DNA of 64,000 bases, from NCBI RefSeq assembly GCF_018919175.1, contig NZ_JAHLQL010000002.1:342817-406816 (forward strand), in the 5' to 3' direction. The translations under genes were made by a program, and so were the position numbers. Position 1 is the first letter of the stretch. Each line of letters begins with the position of its first letter. The notes under the pieces were generated by a model that was not told where the DNA came from, did not search any database, and saw only the letters and a program-made list of their open reading frames with translations. Positions 26,135 to 37,721 of this stretch are shown here, piece after piece. This stretch comes from Clostridium simiarum. GTDB lineage: Bacteria > Bacillota > Clostridia > Clostridiales > Clostridiaceae.

Positions 26135-27082
26135 ATGGATTATAAAACTATTGAGAGTTTTAAAGAAGGCATAATAATAAAAGAAGTAAGTAATTTTGAT
26201 CCTGTACATATATTTGAATGTGGTCAATGCTTTAGGTGGGATAAAGAAGAAAATGGGAACTACATAGGAGTAGCCTTTGATAGAGTTATAGAAGTAGAAA
26301 AAAAAGGTGAAAATGTTGTGATTTATAACTCTACAGAAGAAGATTTTAAAAATATTTGGGAAGATTATTTTGATTTAAAAAGAGATTATGGTAAAATAAA
26401 ACTTGAATTAGGAAAAGACCCATTATTACAAAAAGCTGTAAAATTTGGTCATGGTATAAGGATACTAAGACAAGATCCTTTTGAAATCACCATATCTTTT
26501 ATAATATCTGCTAATAATAGGATTCCTATGATAAAAAGAGCTATTAAAAAAATAAGTAGTAAATGGGGAAAAATTATAGAATATAAGGGAAAAACTTATT
26601 ATGGTTTTCCTAAAATAGAAGATTTAAAGGATGTTTCAATGGAGGAGATTCAAGATTGTGGGGTAGGATTTAGGGCAAAGTACATAAAGGATTCTGTGGA
26701 TAAGATGTATGATTGCTTAAATCTATCTAGAAGCACAGCGGTTGTTGATAATTTAACAAATATAGAGGAAAAAAATTCAGAAAAATTTAATTTAAACTAT
26801 ATTAAAAGCTGTGATGATGATTTATGCCACATAAACTTGCAAAATTTTTCTGGTATAGGACCTAAAGTGGCGGATTGCATAATGCTATTTTCAATGCAAA
26901 AGTACTCTGCTTTTCCTGTAGATGTATGGGTAAAAAGAGCTATGCAACATTTTTATTTAGCACCAGATGTTTCGCTTAAGAAGATTAGAGAATTTGGAAG
27001 AAATAAATTTGGGGATTTATCAGGTTTTGCACAACAATATTTGTTTTACTATGCTAGAGAAAATAATATTAAAGTGGAATAA
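26135..27082 (+). CDS. ogg: 8-oxoguanine DNA glycosylase/AP lyase (Ogg1-like)
   Basis: A 315-aa DNA repair enzyme that removes 8-oxoguanine. The N-terminal domain has FECGQCFRWDKEE, as in Ogg1. The helix-hairpin-helix is LQNFSGIGPKVADCIML with catalytic Lys244, and the conserved acid is Asp263 in AFPVDVWVKRAM. This is the eukaryote-like Ogg1 type found in clostridia, not MutM. ATG follows AAAGGAG with 10 bases between. It is monocistronic between two terminators. Its place among redox genes is notable for an anaerobe but does not prove a regulatory link. Confidence 0.93.
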   Translation: MDYKTIESFKEGIIIKEVSNFDPVHIFECGQCFRWDKEENGNYIGVAFDRVIEVEKKGENVVIYNSTEEDFKNIWEDYFDLKRDYGKIKLELGKDPLLQKAVKFGHGIRILRQDPFEITISFIISANNRIPMIKRAIKKISSKWGKIIEYKGKTYYGFPKIEDLKDVSMEEIQDCGVGFRAKYIKDSVDKMYDCLNLSRSTAVVDNLTNIEEKNSEKFNLNYIKSCDDDLCHINLQNFSGIGPKVADCIMLFSMQKYSAFPVDVWVKRAMQHFYLAPDVSLKKIREFGRNKFGDLSGFAQQYLFYYARENNIKVE

Positions 27083-27177
27083 AATGAGAGCTGTTTAACT
27101 AGTTATATCTCTTTTAAGACTTATGAAAGTTTTTTAAAATATAGAGTAAAAATAAAAAAGTGAATAAATATAATAAG

Positions 27178-27211
27178 TAAAATGCAAGAGTAATGTCTTG
27201 CATTTTTTAAA
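27178..27211 (+). terminator. Terminator of the glycosylase gene
   Basis: AAAATGCAAGA and TCTTGCATTTT form an 11-bp stem with a six-base loop and a T-run. Confidence 0.85.
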
Positions 27212-27276
27212 TTGATAAAAAAATAACAATTATATTCATTATACTGAAAATTTTCAATATAACAACTATTTCAAAG

Positions 27277-27308
27277 TTGTTACGCTTTTAACATTAACCT
27301 GTTATAAT
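27277..27308 (+). promoter_or_regulatory. Hydrogenase promoter with an overlapping Rex-like operator
   Basis: TATAAT lies at 27303-27308. TTGTTAC-GCTT-TTAACAT at 27277-27294 matches the Rex palindrome at 12 of 14 bases with the correct 4-base centre, and it covers the -35 region. A further inverted repeat AACAACT-N7-AGTTGTT (27261-27281) overlaps its left end. The rest of the 325-bp gap is A/T-rich without a gene. Confidence 0.7.
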
Positions 27309-27407
27309 AGTATTATACTTATTTAATAATAGGTTAAAGAACTGTATTATAGTTTAACTTTATTAGATTAGTACAATTTAATAGATTATTAAAGAGGGGT
27401 GTATAAT

Positions 27408-28901
27408 ATGTTTCATTTTGAAACTCAATTAAAAAAACTAAAGCATGAGGTTTTAAGAAATGTAGCAATATTGGCCCATGAAGATAGACTTAATGATGAG
27501 AGTTTAGAAAAGATACCTTATGAAATCATTCAAGGGGATAAACCAACTTACAGATGTTGTGTTTATAAAGAAAGAGCTATATTAAATGAAAGAGTTAAAC
27601 TAGCCATTGGGTGTCTTCCAGATGGAGATCATCCTAAAAGTGAACTTATTAACGTAAATAATAATGGTCAGATAGTATATATAATAGAAGCTGCTTGTGA
27701 TAGATGTCCTATAAATAAGTATAATGTAACAGAAGCTTGTAGAGGATGTATAGCTCATAAGTGTATGGAGGTCTGTCCGGCCAATGCTATGGTAAAGGTA
27801 GGGGGAAAAGCTTATATAAATCAGGAACTATGTAAAGAATGTGGATTGTGTAAAAAGGCATGTCCATATGATGCTATATCAGAGGTTATGAGGCCTTGTA
27901 AGGTATCCTGTCCTACTGGAGCTTTAGATGTTAATAAAGAAGATAGAAGAGCTATAATAAAAGAAGAGGATTGTATAAATTGCGGTAGTTGCATGTCAGC
28001 CTGTCCATTTGGTGCTATATCAGATAAGAGCTATATAGTACCTGTTGTAAAGGAAGTAACTAAAGAAAACTCCAATATTTATGCCATAGTGGCTCCTGCC
28101 ATTGCAGGACAATTTGGACCAAAGGTAACTATGGGACAAGTTAGAAATGCTTTTAAAAAAGTAGGATTTAAGGATATGTATGAGGCTGCCTGTGGTGCAG
28201 ATGCTGTAACTGTACATGAAAGTAAAGAATTTATTGAAAGAATGGAAAAGGGAGATAAGTATATGACTAACTCCTGCTGTCCAGGGTTTATGAGTTTTAT
28301 AGAAAAGAAGTACCCAGACCAAATAGAGAGAATCTCAACTACAGTATCACCGATGATAGCTACAGCTAGATTTATAAAGGCTAATAATAAGGATGCAAAG
28401 GTTATATTTGTAGGACCTTGTGTGGCTAAAAAGAGTGAAGCTTCAAGAGAAGAGTTAAGGGGTTCTGTAGATTATGTTTTAACCTTTGAAGAAATAGTAG
28501 CATTAATGGATGCCTTTAATATAGATCCTGAAAACTGTGAAGATATTTTAATAGATGAGGCTTCAGTTTTTGGAAGGGGATTTGCTGCTGGTGGTGGATT
28601 AACAGCTGCTATTGAAAATTACGTAGGTGACAGTGGAGTGGAAGTTACATTTAAACCTGTAAAAGTAAGTGGAGTAGCGGAAGTTAAAAAGGCTATGACT
28701 ATGGCTAAAGCAGGAAGACTTGCAGGAAACTTTATAGAAGGTATGATGTGCGAGGGTGGATGCATAGGCGGACCTGCAACCTTATTACCTCAAATGAAAT
28801 CTAAAGCCTTATTGGTTAGGTTTAATAACCAAGCAAGTAAGAAGGCGGTTCTTCAAAATGATAAATTAGAGGAATTTGAAAAGATAAATTTAGAAAGATA
28901 A
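27408..28901 (+). CDS. [FeFe] hydrogenase, group B (ferredoxin-domain type)
   Basis: A 497-aa monomeric hydrogenase that disposes of electrons as H2. The N-terminal third carries several Fe-S cysteine sets, including two ferredoxin-like clusters (CKECGLCKKACP and CINCGSCMSACP) and an extra group around CRGCIAHKCMEVCP. The H-cluster motifs are L1 NSCCPGFMSFIEKKYP, L2 GPCVAKKSEA and L3 EGMMCEGGCIGGPA. The L0 segment APAIAGQFG in place of the group A form, and L1 ending in F rather than W, indicate group B. I start at ATG 27408, eight bases after AGAGGGG; the GTG at 27399 lies in the ribosome site. It is monocistronic. Electrons probably come from reduced ferredoxin. Confidence 0.92.
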   Translation: MFHFETQLKKLKHEVLRNVAILAHEDRLNDESLEKIPYEIIQGDKPTYRCCVYKERAILNERVKLAIGCLPDGDHPKSELINVNNNGQIVYIIEAACDRCPINKYNVTEACRGCIAHKCMEVCPANAMVKVGGKAYINQELCKECGLCKKACPYDAISEVMRPCKVSCPTGALDVNKEDRRAIIKEEDCINCGSCMSACPFGAISDKSYIVPVVKEVTKENSNIYAIVAPAIAGQFGPKVTMGQVRNAFKKVGFKDMYEAACGADAVTVHESKEFIERMEKGDKYMTNSCCPGFMSFIEKKYPDQIERISTTVSPMIATARFIKANNKDAKVIFVGPCVAKKSEASREELRGSVDYVLTFEEIVALMDAFNIDPENCEDILIDEASVFGRGFAAGGGLTAAIENYVGDSGVEVTFKPVKVSGVAEVKKAMTMAKAGRLAGNFIEGMMCEGGCIGGPATLLPQMKSKALLVRFNNQASKKAVLQNDKLEEFEKINLER

Positions 28902-28911
28902 AAAGATTTCT

Positions 28912-28952
28912 AAGCTTCAGAGAGAGTTTTGATTCCCTCTGAAGCTTTATTA
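28912..28952 (+). terminator. Terminator of the hydrogenase gene
   Basis: AAGCTTCAGAG and CTCTGAAGCTT form an 11-bp stem followed by TATTATT. Confidence 0.82.
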
Positions 28953-29111
28953 TTGGATTTTAAAGAAAATAATCATTAGCTTTAGTTGAAGCTTCATTAA
29001 AAGGATATTAGTTATTCTAGCATCTGCTAAATGAGCATTTATTAAAGCTAACCCTATTTAAATAATGTAGGACTAAAATAAGTAAGATGTAAGTTGTGAT
29101 AATTCTATAAA

Positions 29112-29747
29112 TTACTTTCTTTTTTTACTTTTATGTATAAAAAATAGTACTAGGCTGAAAATACACATTATGAATAATATAAGTATGGCTTCATGAAGGA
29201 AAAATTTTTCGGGTAATACATTTATAATAGGATCTTTTACTGGATCAAATAACCAGTAATCATTTGAAAAAAAGATCTCATGGAATTTAGTAAAGGTTTT
29301 ATCAAAACTTATTACAAAGGGTATGAATAAGAGTAAAGGAATCATTATAAGCATTGAATAGCTATACTTTAAAAATGAAAAATCTTTTATCTTTAACAAA
29401 TAAGCTATAGTTATTAAAGATAAGGCAAAAGTTATAACCCATAAAAAGCTTATTTTATTAAATAAATTTTTTACATCTATAAAGTGAACTCTTCCTTCCT
29501 GTGACATGGGAAAGTCTTTAAATTCTAGATTTTTTTTATTAAAAGGACTTAGGTAATCAATAAGAATATCGTAGTTTTTTAATATCTTTTCTTTAGGCAT
29601 GTTAACTTCGGCGCTTATATTTAAATTATCCACGTCAAAACTATATAAGGGCTTAAAGTTTAATGAAAAGATTATTGAGGAACATAATAAAAATAATGCT
29701 AAAGATAATCCTGCGAAAAAAGAAATAAGTTTTTTCCTTGATTTCAT
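29112..29747 (-). CDS. TIGR01906/DUF1461 integral membrane protein
   Basis: A 211-aa membrane protein of unknown function. One N-terminal helix (about 9-30) precedes an extracytoplasmic segment with MPKEKILKNYDILIDYL and then KDFPMSQEGRVHFIDVKNLF. Three more helices follow, ending in a lysine-rich tail. The mid-sequence pattern, in particular F-x-x-S-x-E-x-x-H-x-x-D-V-K, matches the TIGR01906 family found widely in Firmicutes. I start at ATG 29747 after AGGGGGTG. It is convergent with the hydrogenase gene and divergent from groESL. Confidence 0.72.
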   Translation of the reverse strand: MKSRKKLISFFAGLSLALFLLCSSIIFSLNFKPLYSFDVDNLNISAEVNMPKEKILKNYDILIDYLSPFNKKNLEFKDFPMSQEGRVHFIDVKNLFNKISFLWVITFALSLITIAYLLKIKDFSFLKYSYSMLIMIPLLLFIPFVISFDKTFTKFHEIFFSNDYWLFDPVKDPIINVLPEKFFLHEAILILFIMCIFSLVLFFIHKSKKRK

Positions 29748-30042
29748 AGTAACACCCCCTAATATCAATAAAGTTATGTAATTAAATAAAATAATAGTAT
29801 TTTGCATTAGATAATTATTTAGTACAATGAATAATTATTAAAGGAAAAGCCTATAATTATATACAGATTCTATTATAATATGAAATTTTAACTTATAAAA
29901 TAGTACAAAGAATAAAAATGGAGAAATTATGAGTAATAGCTATAAAAATGAAGCTATTCTTAGATTATTTCCAATATTACGGGTTTTAGATAATTGAGTA
30001 TATTTGAATTTATATCTTTTATTCTTTATTATAATAATTGTA
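29748..30042. other. Divergent intergenic region upstream of groESL
   Basis: This A/T-rich stretch contains the groESL -10 box TATAAT (30030-30035). A TTGAAT at 30004-30009 is 20 bases away, too far for an ideal promoter, so the exact -35 is uncertain. I see no gene. Confidence 0.4.
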
Positions 30043-30069
30043 TTAGCACTCGATAGTGATGAGTGCTAA
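30043..30069 (+). promoter_or_regulatory. CIRCE operator (HrcA binding site)
   Basis: TTAGCACTC-N9-GAGTGCTAA is an exact match to the CIRCE consensus. It lies 54 bp before groES and 8 bp after the -10 box, so HrcA (encoded outside this window) should repress groESL. Confidence 0.97.
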
Positions 30070-30123
30070 TAAAGAGGTAATCAATTAATTTATATAAAAT
30101 TAAATACTTAAGGAGGGGTTTAA

Positions 30124-30408
30124 ATGAAAATTAGACCACTTGGAGACAGAGTTGTAATTAAAAGACTAGAAGCAGAGGAAAAAACTAAAAGTGGCATAGT
30201 TCTAACTGGTACAGCAAAGGAGAGACCTCAAGAAGCTGAGGTAGTAGCAGTAGGACCTGGTGGATATGTAGACGGAAAAGAAATCAAAATGGAAGTAACT
30301 GTTGGAGATAAAGTTTTATTCTCTAAGTACGCAGGTACAGAAGTTAAAATGGACGGAGAAGAGTATACTATTTTAAAGCAAGACGACATATTAGCTATAG
30401 TTGAATAG
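30124..30408 (+). CDS. groES: Co-chaperonin GroES
   Basis: The 94-aa GroES, the heptameric lid of the GroEL folding chamber. [21 protein letters not shown] at the N terminus and the mobile-loop region [15 protein letters not shown] are typical, as is the C-terminal [21 protein letters not shown] precedes ATG. It is first gene of the heat-shock operon under the CIRCE element and ends 45 bp before groEL. Confidence 0.98.
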   Translation: MKIRPLGDRVVIKRLEAEEKTKSGIVLTGTAKERPQEAEVVAVGPGGYVDGKEIKMEVTVGDKVLFSKYAGTEVKMDGEEYTILKQDDILAIVE

Positions 30409-30447
30409 TATCATGTCCTAATACAGTATATTATTTCAGGAGGGTGA

Positions 30448-32079
<1,632 letters not shown>

Positions 32080-32094
32080 GATTAATTTGTTTTT

Positions 32095-32137
32095 TAAAGG
32101 TGTTTTGGATTACCAAAACGCCTTTTTATTTTTTGGA
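32095..32137 (+). terminator. Terminator of groESL
   Basis: AAAGGTGTTTTGG and CCAAAACGCCTTT form a stem with one T-G pair and a four-base loop, followed by a T-rich tail. Confidence 0.88.
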
Positions 32138-32217
32138 AGATTAATATATTATGTATAATAAGTTAAAATAAGGTTAGGATTATAGTTAAGATTACACTTA
32201 ATAGAAAGGTTTATATT

Positions 32218-32985
32218 ATGGAAGTTATGGTTTTTATTTTAGGGGCTATTGTTGGTAGTTTTTTAAATGTGTGTATTTATAGGATTCCAAGAGAGGAATC
32301 TATTTCTTATCCATTTTCCCATTGTATTAATTGTGGCAATAGAATAAAAGCTTATGATTTGATACCTATATTAAGCTATGTATTTTTAAAGGGAAGGTGT
32401 AGATTCTGTAAAGAAAGAGTATCTATTATATATCCATTCATAGAGACTTTAACAGCTTTTATTTTTTTAATTGCTTATATAAAATTTGGATACACTTTTT
32501 ACTTTTTTAAATACATGGTCATGAGTAGTTTTTTTATAGTAATATCTTTTATAGATATAAAATATCAGGATGTGTATTCTATTACAGTTTATCCACCATT
32601 AATATTAGCTTTAATCTTTTCTGTTTTAGAAAAGATTATTTTTAATTATAATCCATGGAATTATATATTAGGAGCTTTATTTTCAGCTCTAATAATGTTC
32701 ATTATTTTTTACTTTACAAAAGGCATAGGGGCAGGAGATATAGAAATTGCTGCTTTAGCTGGAGGTGTTTTAGGAATAAAATATACTCCAATTATACTTA
32801 TATTATCATTTATATTTGGAGCTATAATAAGTATTTTTTTGATTTTGATTAAAGTTAAAAATAGAAAAGATTCTGTAGCCTTTGGACCTTTTATAGCATT
32901 AGCGTGCTTTAGTGTAATTTTTTATGTTAATCATATTTTAGATTGCTACATTAAGCTTATTAAAAATATATATGGAATGTTATAA
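32218..32985 (+). CDS. Prepilin peptidase (type IV leader peptidase/N-methylase)
   Basis: A 255-aa membrane aspartyl protease that cleaves and methylates type IV prepilins. The N-terminal domain has GSFLNVCIYRIPREES and the Zn-binding pairs CINC and CRFC. The two catalytic aspartates lie in FIDIKYQDV (Asp113) and GAGDIEIAAL (Asp174). Seven to eight hydrophobic helices are evident. Only a weak GAAAGG precedes ATG. The next gene, 21 bp downstream, encodes a pilin, so the two form a substrate-enzyme pair. No pilus ATPase or platform protein is encoded nearby. Confidence 0.93.
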   Translation: MEVMVFILGAIVGSFLNVCIYRIPREESISYPFSHCINCGNRIKAYDLIPILSYVFLKGRCRFCKERVSIIYPFIETLTAFIFLIAYIKFGYTFYFFKYMVMSSFFIVISFIDIKYQDVYSITVYPPLILALIFSVLEKIIFNYNPWNYILGALFSALIMFIIFYFTKGIGAGDIEIAALAGGVLGIKYTPIILILSFIFGAIISIFLILIKVKNRKDSVAFGPFIALACFSVIFYVNHILDCYIKLIKNIYGML

Positions 32986-33006
32986 AAATATAAGGAGGGT
33001 TATAAA

Positions 33007-33426
33007 GTGAAAACATTATTAAATAAAAAAAGAAAGAAAAAAGGTTTTACGCTGATAGAAATTATAATAGTATTAGCTATTATAGGAATATTAGTAACGT
33101 TGATCATGCCTAAATTTGGTAATATAACTAGTGATGCAAAGGTGAAGGCTGACTTTGCAAATGCCAAGATTATACATGATGCAACTGCAGCGTTATTAGC
33201 ACAGGATAAGTTTACTTCAGAAGAAATTAAAAAAATGGAGACCTCAACTAAAGTTGAAGAGATTACTTCGCTAAAAGATTACCTCCAAACTATCCCTAAT
33301 TCAAAATCAGCCAAGGGCAAAGATTTCAATATTATGGTAAAAAAAGTAGGAACTAATAACGAAAAGATTTCTGTAATAATTAATGGAACAGAAGTGTATC
33401 CTACTTTAAATGAAGATTACAAGTAA
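33007..33426 (+). CDS. Type IV pilin-like protein
   Basis: A 139-aa prepilin. A short positive leader ends at Gly13, and cleavage before Phe14 would give FTLIEIIIVLAIIGILVTLI with the conserved Glu at mature position 5. A globular domain follows with Lys-rich loops and few hydrophobic stretches. Size and N terminus fit a major pilin or GspG-like pseudopilin. The GTG start follows AAGGAGGG. It lies directly after the prepilin peptidase gene and is probably processed by it. Assembly genes must be elsewhere if the pilus is functional. Confidence 0.9.
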   Translation: MKTLLNKKRKKKGFTLIEIIIVLAIIGILVTLIMPKFGNITSDAKVKADFANAKIIHDATAALLAQDKFTSEEIKKMETSTKVEEITSLKDYLQTIPNSKSAKGKDFNIMVKKVGTNNEKISVIINGTEVYPTLNEDYK

Positions 33427-33512
33427 AATTTTAATTATAATAACAAGGATTTAAGGTTAAGCTTTATTTTCTACTTTTCTTTTACCTTTGGCTATTTAGT
33501 TTATTTTTGCTA

Positions 33513-33541
33513 TTGCATTTACTCTTATGTTGAAGTATAAT
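33513..33541 (+). promoter_or_regulatory. Promoter of the guaBA transcript
   Basis: TTGCAT (33513-33518) and a perfect TATAAT (33536-33541) are 17 bases apart. The predicted start is near 33548, giving a leader of about 295 nt that contains the purine riboswitch. Confidence 0.65.
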
Positions 33542-33565
33542 ACTAACAAATATTTAATTAAAGAA

Positions 33566-33604
33566 ATTTTTCTTGCATTATGCTAATTTAAATGCAAGAA
33601 AAAC
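33566..33604 (+). other. Hairpin in the guaB leader, upstream of the riboswitch
   Basis: TTTCTTGCATT and AATGCAAGAAA form an 11-bp stem over an 11-base loop. No T-run follows on the plus strand, so it is not a normal terminator. It may insulate or stabilise the leader. Confidence 0.4.
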
Positions 33605-33608
33605 TGCA

Positions 33609-33747
33609 ACTCATATATCCCCAAAATAAGGTTGGGAGTATCTACCGAATACCATAAATATTCGACTATGAGTGGAAATTAATCTATGTTTTTGAAAGCA
33701 TATTAATTTTCACTTATATAAAAGTGAGGACTAATATGCTTTTTTAT
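33609..33747 (+). promoter_or_regulatory. Guanine (purine) riboswitch with terminator
   Basis: The P1 arms ACTCATA (33609-33615) and TATGAGT (33667-33673) enclose the purine aptamer signatures GTATCTACC, ACCATAAAT and CGACTATGAG. The C in CGACTATG marks guanine rather than adenine specificity. Downstream, the terminator AAAGCATATTA (33695-33705) pairs with TAATATGCTTT (from 33732) before a T-run, with an inner TCACTT/AAGTGA stem. An alternative pairing of AGTGGAAATTAATCTATG with CATATTAATTTTCACT would form the antiterminator. Bound guanine should end transcription before guaB. Confidence 0.93.
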
Positions 33748-33798
33748 CTTATCCAATGAATGAATTAATTCACATTATTTCTAACTTTAACATTGTAG

Positions 33799-35298
<1,500 letters not shown>

Positions 35299-35332
35299 AA
35301 ATATACAACAATTCTAAATTTAGGAGGATTAC

Positions 35333-36865
35333 ATGAATAAGGATTTAGTATTAGTAATAGATTTTGGAGGACAATATAATCAGTTAATAGCTAGAAGAGT
35401 TAGAGAATGTGGCATATACTGTGAAATAGTTCCTTACAGCCACACTATAGAAAAGATAAAGGAAAAGTCCCCTAAGGGTATAATATTTACCGGAGGACCT
35501 AATAGTGTTTATGGTGAAGAGTCACCAAGGATAAATGAAGAAATATTTAATATGGGAGTGCCTATATTAGGTATTTGCTATGGAGATCAACTTATGTCTC
35601 ATGTTTTAGGTGGAGAGGTTAAATCTGCCAGTACAAGAGAATATGGTAAAACTGCCATAGATATAGATAATGAAAGTCTATTATTTAAAGGTATTGATAA
35701 AGAAAATGAATGTTGGATGAGTCATACAGATTATATATCTAAAGCGCCAAAAGGATTTAAAATCATAGCTAAAACCTCTAAATGTCCTATAGCAGCCATG
35801 GTCAATGAAGAAAAGTCATTATATGGAGTTCAATTTCATCCGGAAGTAGAACATACTCCTTTTGGAAGAAAAATGCTAGAAAACTTCCTATATAATATAT
35901 GTAACTTAAAGAAAAGTTGGGATATGGCATCCTTTGCAGAGGATAAAATAAGAGAGATAAAAGAAATTGTTGGAGACAAAAAGTTAATATGTGCACTATC
36001 AGGAGGGGTAGACTCTTCTGTAGCAGCAGTATTAGTTCATAAAGCTGTAGGCAAGCAACTGACTTGCATATTTGTAGATCACGGCTTACTCAGAAAAGAT
36101 GAGGGAGATAATGTAGAGAAAATATTTAAAGAGCAATTTGATATGAATCTTATAAGGGTTAATGCAGAGGAAAGATTTTTAGGAAAACTTAAGTCAGTAT
36201 CAGAGCCTGAAAAAAAGAGAAAAATAATAGGTGAAGAGTTTATTAGAGTTTTTGAAGAAGAAGCTAATAAGCTAGGAGATATAGACTTTTTAGTTCAAGG
36301 TACTATATATCCAGATGTAGTAGAAAGTGGAACGGATACTTCAGCAGTAATAAAGAGTCACCACAATGTAGGTGGACTTCCTGAGGATATGGACTTTAAG
36401 CTTATAGAACCTTTAAGGGAACTATTTAAAGATGAGGTTAGAGCTGTAGGAGAAGAAATAGGTATACCTCATCACTTAGTATGGAGGCAACCTTTCCCAG
36501 GACCAGGTCTTGCTATAAGAGTTTTAGGTGAGGTTACAGAAGAAAAATTAAGTATAACTCGAGAAGCAGATGCTATAATGAGAGAAGAGGTTGCAAAAGC
36601 TGGACTTGAAGAGAGTATTTGGCAGTACTTTGCATGCCTACCTAACATACAATCTGTAGGAGTAATGGGAGATGAGAGAACCTACTGTCATACTGTAGCG
36701 TTAAGAGCGGTTACATCTTCAGATGGAATGACTTCAGATTGGGCTAAAATACCTTATGAGGTATTAGACAAAATATCAAGAAGGATAGTAAATGAAGTTA
36801 AAGGGGTAAACAGAATTGTTTATGATATAACTTCAAAACCACCTTCAACTATTGAGTGGGAATAA
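35333..36865 (+). CDS. guaA: GMP synthase (glutamine-hydrolysing)
   Basis: A 510-aa enzyme that aminates XMP to GMP. The class I glutamine amidotransferase domain (1-190) has GICYGDQL with nucleophile Cys82 and the His-Glu pair in VQFHPEVEH. The ATP-pyrophosphatase domain carries the PP-loop [10 protein letters not shown], and the C-terminal dimerisation domain ends in KPPSTIEWE. It lies 34 bp after guaB with AGGAGG before ATG, and ends at a terminator. Confidence 0.97.
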   Translation: MNKDLVLVIDFGGQYNQLIARRVRECGIYCEIVPYSHTIEKIKEKSPKGIIFTGGPNSVYGEESPRINEEIFNMGVPILGICYGDQLMSHVLGGEVKSASTREYGKTAIDIDNESLLFKGIDKENECWMSHTDYISKAPKGFKIIAKTSKCPIAAMVNEEKSLYGVQFHPEVEHTPFGRKMLENFLYNICNLKKSWDMASFAEDKIREIKEIVGDKKLICALSGGVDSSVAAVLVHKAVGKQLTCIFVDHGLLRKDEGDNVEKIFKEQFDMNLIRVNAEERFLGKLKSVSEPEKKRKIIGEEFIRVFEEEANKLGDIDFLVQGTIYPDVVESGTDTSAVIKSHHNVGGLPEDMDFKLIEPLRELFKDEVRAVGEEIGIPHHLVWRQPFPGPGLAIRVLGEVTEEKLSITREADAIMREEVAKAGLEESIWQYFACLPNIQSVGVMGDERTYCHTVALRAVTSSDGMTSDWAKIPYEVLDKISRRIVNEVKGVNRIVYDITSKPPSTIEWE

Positions 36866-36875
36866 AATTTAAAAA

Positions 36876-36917
36876 AGAAGCCTTAGTTTTTAATAAACTA
36901 GGGCTTTTTCTTTTTAA
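36876..36917 (+). terminator. Terminator of guaBA
   Basis: AAGCCTTAGTTT and AAACTAGGGCTT pair with one wobble over a five-base loop, followed by TTTCTTTTT. Confidence 0.85.
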
Positions 36918-37043
36918 ATATATATTTTTTCTTTCCTTTATGGGCATCAGTATAATAAGTTTATGGCAGTAAGTAGTTATTGTTTGTCTTTGTAAATAGC
37001 TATAATAAAGTTTTGAAAAAGGAATATTGACAATATAATTATA

Positions 37044-37721
37044 CTTATTTGTATTTTTATATGTACACACTAAATTATAGTTAATGGAATAATTAGAAGA
37101 TAAGAAATTAGAATTTGTATTTGCAAATAGGCTTGCTTAAATGTAGTTAAATTAATTTATGGCGAAATGTATATACAAATAAATAATAGCCCAAAAATAA
37201 CCATATTTACAATTTCAAGTTAATATGATAATGAACAGAAAATAATTACTTAAAAAGAAGGAGTTTCCGTAAAAATACAGAATACAAATATTGTAAAAAA
37301 TATTATAAACGGAAAAGGAGATGTTCATATGTTAAAAAAGAAGTTAGCATTGGGTTTAGCGGTAATGTCTTGCGTTAGTGTTCTTACATTTGTTAAGCCA
37401 TCAGAGGTTTTTGCTAAAACCACAGATAAGATGAAGGTAGAAGTAAGAGAAGATAAAAAGGATTTTGTAAAGGCACAATATGCTCTAGAAACAGGAATTG
37501 TAACAGCTACTAGCGGATTAAATGTAAGAAGTGGGCCAGGAACTAACTATGAAAAAATAGGATTCCTATATTACGGTGAAGACGTGATAATACGTAAAAG
37601 TGATAACGGATGGAAATATGTAAGTTATTTAACTCCTAATGGAGTAACTAAATATGGTTGGGTATCAGGTCAATATATTAATAAAATTGCGATAGGTGAT
37701 CAATAAATTCATATAGCTCTG
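37044..37721 (+). repeat. Tandem duplication, unit 1
   Basis: Begins at CTTATTTGTATTT and covers about 285 bp of leader plus the first SH3b gene. Unit 2 follows directly. The leaders share long blocks such as ATGTACACACTAAATTA, GGCTTGCTTAAATGTAG-like sequence, and AAACGGAAAAGGAGATG before the ATG. The 463-bp gap before the gene holds only the guaBA terminator, this leader and a TTGACA at 37027-37032. Confidence 0.85.
37329..37706 (+). CDS. Secreted SH3b-domain protein, copy 1
   Basis: A 125-aa exported protein. A Sec signal peptide (KKK, hydrophobic core 6-22, probable cleavage after VFA at residue 29) is followed by a charged linker. One bacterial SH3 domain (about 57-118) reads GLNVRSGPGTNYEKIG, GWKYVSYL and YGWVSGQYI. 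No peptidase or amidase domain is fused, which is unusual because SH3b domains normally target hydrolases to the cell wall. ATG follows AAAGGAGATGTTCAT. A near-identical copy lies directly downstream. Confidence 0.88.
   Translation: MLKKKLALGLAVMSCVSVLTFVKPSEVFAKTTDKMKVEVREDKKDFVKAQYALETGIVTATSGLNVRSGPGTNYEKIGFLYYGEDVIIRKSDNGWKYVSYLTPNGVTKYGWVSGQYINKIAIGDQ

Noticed and set aside
36849..37070. Minus-strand open frame of 73 codons after guaA
   Set aside because: It overlaps the guaBA terminator, has no ribosome site and has random-looking composition.
37264..37316. TTTCCGT/ACGGAAA inverted repeat in the leader of SH3b copy 1, considered as a riboswitch
   Set aside because: The left arm is not kept in copy 2 and there is no compensating change, so the pairing is unlikely to matter.
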